Positions 4,540 through 5,867 of a stretch of 5,867 bases of DNA are shown in pieces; the stretch's first letter is position 1; every line of letters begins with the position of its first letter. A program made the translations under genes and the position numbers. This stretch comes from Planctomycetaceae bacterium (GTDB lineage: Bacteria > Planctomycetota > Planctomycetia > Pirellulales > Thermoguttaceae). The stretch covers positions 1 through 5,867 of the forward strand of contig JAITKS010000331.1 of the NCBI GenBank assembly GCA_031278315.1. Direction: 5' to 3'. The notes beneath the pieces are model-generated. The model was not told the DNA's origin and did not search any database. It saw nothing but the letters and a program-made list of their open reading frames with translations.

Positions 4540-5589
4540 TTATTTCGAGTTTTTATTCCACACAATCATAGCAGCAATTGCACCAACAATCACACCAATA
4601 AAACCATCAACAATAATTTGCATCATTGGACTTCGAGATAACGGCGGAATATTAGTCATTACAAGCGTTACACAAATTATCATCACCGTAAAATTAAAAA
4701 CTACAAGAGTTGTTTGTAATCGTTTTTTCTTTTCGTCTTCTGACATCGGCGTAACAGATACATCTACATCTGCTTTTGCACTTTTTTTCACAGATACCGC
4801 TTTAGCTTGCTTTGTAGAATCAGCAGCTGCATTGGAACTATCTTTTTTTCTTACAATTAATTGAACAGCATCCGGCGGATAATACTTGGCAATTGCAGCC
4901 TTAACCTCCGCCGGCGTGCAAATTGTACTTCTTACCGGTATTTCAAAAATCATCCTCAACTCCTCCTCGACATCAGGATTAATCAACCTTGGCGATGTAA
5001 GTAAAAGTTGACCGCGATCAATCATAAGAGGTACAAACGATTGCTGTCTCGCAATATTCGGATTTATCTGAGCAGCAATATTTTCATCGACTCCAACTTC
5101 TTCAATACTCACAAACGGTAAACCAATTGATTCCGCATACGCAAGCATTACCGTTTCTTGCGTTCCGAATTTCTTTTGTATAACAGCTTCATGTAAATCA
5201 ACTCCAACTGAATCCATAAAACTCTTGGCTTGTTTCATCTGTTCCTCTGTAACAATATTATTCGCAAGAAGAATTTCTTCCAACGACCGCCGCACTTGCG
5301 ACATCGCAACTTTACGACCAAGTGAAATATCATACTCAAGTTTACGAGCCGAATCCGTTAGACAGAGCATCGCCTTAGCAAGCTCATTCAACAACTTTTG
5401 AGACTCTTCAATATATTCACCAGATGCAAATTTACGTACATGCGCATTAAGTTGACGATAATTGTCACGAATACGTTTTATGTCATCGTCAAATGGCTTC
5501 AATCGTAAAAGTTGATAAAAATTAAGCGGACGATTAGTTGCCTCTATCTTCAGCCATGTACGATAAACATCAATAGGAACTTTTGCCAT
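4540..5589 (-). CDS. J-like plus MshEN-like domain protein, C-terminal membrane anchor
   Basis: A 349-residue protein of unknown role. Residues about 8-92 resemble a J-domain fold (Y-Q-L-L-R-L at 25-30, closing L-T-D..R..E-Y-D at 77-87), but the HPD motif that drives DnaK reads H50-V-R. Residues about 98-237 resemble the GspE/MshE N-terminal domain, with E-E-I-L-L..N-I-V-T-E-E-Q and Y-A-E-S-I-G-L-P-F-V. The R-L-G motifs linked to cyclic-di-GMP binding in MshE look degenerate (S-L-E and D-L-H as I align them). A Lys/Ala/Ser-rich linker (about 247-292) leads to two hydrophobic segments, about 293-312 and 323-343, suggesting a membrane anchor with a large cytosolic N-terminus. There is no ATPase domain, so it is not a secretion ATPase. 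I associate this architecture with Planctomycetota. The ATG at 5589, with GGAG ten bases upstream, is preferred over an in-frame TTG at 5616 that would add K-K-K-W-R-I-D-R. Confidence 0.85.
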   Translation of the reverse strand: MAKVPIDVYRTWLKIEATNRPLNFYQLLRLKPFDDDIKRIRDNYRQLNAHVRKFASGEYIEESQKLLNELAKAMLCLTDSARKLEYDISLGRKVAMSQVRRSLEEILLANNIVTEEQMKQAKSFMDSVGVDLHEAVIQKKFGTQETVMLAYAESIGLPFVSIEEVGVDENIAAQINPNIARQQSFVPLMIDRGQLLLTSPRLINPDVEEELRMIFEIPVRSTICTPAEVKAAIAKYYPPDAVQLIVRKKDSSNAAADSTKQAKAVSVKKSAKADVDVSVTPMSEDEKKKRLQTTLVVFNFTVMIICVTLVMTNIPPLSRSPMMQIIVDGFIGVIVGAIAAMIVWNKNSK

Positions 5590-5599
5590 TCTATCAATT

Positions 5600-5603
5600 C
5601 TCC
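5600..5603 (-). promoter_or_regulatory. Shine-Dalgarno GGAG for the J-like gene
   Basis: GGAG on the minus strand lies 10 bases before the ATG at 5589. It decides the start: the longer reading from TTG at 5616 has no Shine-Dalgarno before it and would translate through this site. Confidence 0.55.
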
Positions 5604-5634
5604 ATTTTTTTTTCAAATGTCTAATTTGTGTAAC

Positions 5635-5656
5635 AAAAAATCAGGATAACTATCCT
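5635..5656 (-). terminator. Terminator-like hairpin in the leader of the J-like gene
   Basis: AGGAT and ATCCT pair around AACT at 5643-5656, a palindrome extendable to AGGATA/TATCCT. On the minus strand GA and then six T residues (5640-5635) follow. It lies about 150 bases past the stop of the tentative upstream gene and about 46-67 bases before the J-like ATG. It could terminate the upstream transcript or attenuate this gene. The stem is short. Confidence 0.35.
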
Positions 5657-5711
5657 TCAAACTGTAAATATCAGAATTGCTGAAAAAGATTGACGTGTGT
5701 TCTTCTTCAAC

Positions 5712-5746
5712 AATCCTGTAAATCTTGCTTATACTGTTCAAAAAAA
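5712..5746 (-). repeat. ATCCTGT/ATCTTG motif, copy 2
   Basis: AATCCTGTAAATCTTG, then a TTATACTGTTCA segment and an A-run, repeats the pattern at 176-216 in diverged form and in the same orientation. On the minus strand it reads T-run, GAACAG, TATAAGCAAGATT, TACAGGATT. The two copies lie at opposite ends of the window, both intergenic, about 5.5 kb apart. Confidence 0.6.
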
Positions 5747-5806
5747 TTAATAAATAATGTAATATCACCAATAATTAGAGATACCCATTTATTAAAATTG
5801 AAAGTT

Positions 5807-5867
5807 TTACAAATGTACAAGGTCTCGTTCAAATTCTGCCAATGTTTCACAAGATAACGCTTGTTCA
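5807..5867 (-). CDS. C-terminal end of an unidentified gene (partial)
   Basis: Reading inward from the window edge on the minus strand, one frame gives EQALSCETLAEFERDLVHL and then TAA at 5807-5809. The residue mix, rich in Glu, Leu and Ala, looks like the end of a helical protein. I cannot name the family from 19 residues. A second minus-strand frame stays open longer (to a TGA at about 5710) but runs through the 5712-5746 repeat and has an Asn/Phe/Ile/Lys-rich composition typical of translated AT-rich spacer DNA. Confidence 0.4.
   Translation of the reverse strand, partial: EQALSCETLAEFERDLVHL

Noticed and set aside
1..5867. Insertion sequence, prophage or defence genes
   Set aside because: No transposase, integrase, phage or nuclease signature appears in any frame that I could support.

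Overview
This AT-rich window most likely comes from a planctomycete with an unusually AT-rich genome, perhaps a host-associated or anaerobic lineage. The best pointer is the gene at 4540-5589. It encodes a J-like N-terminal domain ending in an L-N-E-L-A-K-A-M-L-C-L-T-D stretch, then a GspE/MshE-type N-terminal domain, then two C-terminal membrane segments. I associate that combination with Planctomycetota. The placement is inference from memory of protein families; there is no rRNA or other marker gene here.

All convincing genes lie on the minus strand. In transcription order they are: the last ~19 codons of an unidentified gene (5807-5867, tentative); the J-like/MshEN membrane protein (4540-5589); a complete thiC for thiamine pyrimidine synthesis (2647-3978); and a soluble PAS hybrid histidine kinase with a degenerate and an intact receiver domain (441-2510). 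The gaps of about 217, 561 and 136 bp make one tight operon unlikely. I see no shared pathway among the genes: the layout looks like independent housekeeping, signalling and envelope genes on the same strand.

The non-coding DNA is unusually structured. Bases 1-440 are a mosaic of short repeat motifs: a TTAGTGG heptamer array with an inverted partner, a CGGATTAT pair, an ATCCTGT/ATCTTGT tandem motif, a perfect GCGGTCG palindrome, a CCTTTCAGG palindrome and an AT-rich 24-mer. Two of these recur elsewhere: the ATCCTGT motif at 5712-5746 and the 24-mer (23/24, opposite orientation) at 4213-4236. They therefore look like genome-wide repeats filling the intergenic space.

The 561-bp gap upstream of thiC holds several hairpins, a possible promoter and a Shine-Dalgarno-led mini-ORF, but no recognisable TPP riboswitch. 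I found no mobile-element gene, CRISPR array, tRNA or rRNA. Nothing amounts to a clearly new multi-gene system. The points most worth a second look are the repeat mosaic, the thiC leader, the pseudo-receiver kinase and the J-like/MshEN protein.
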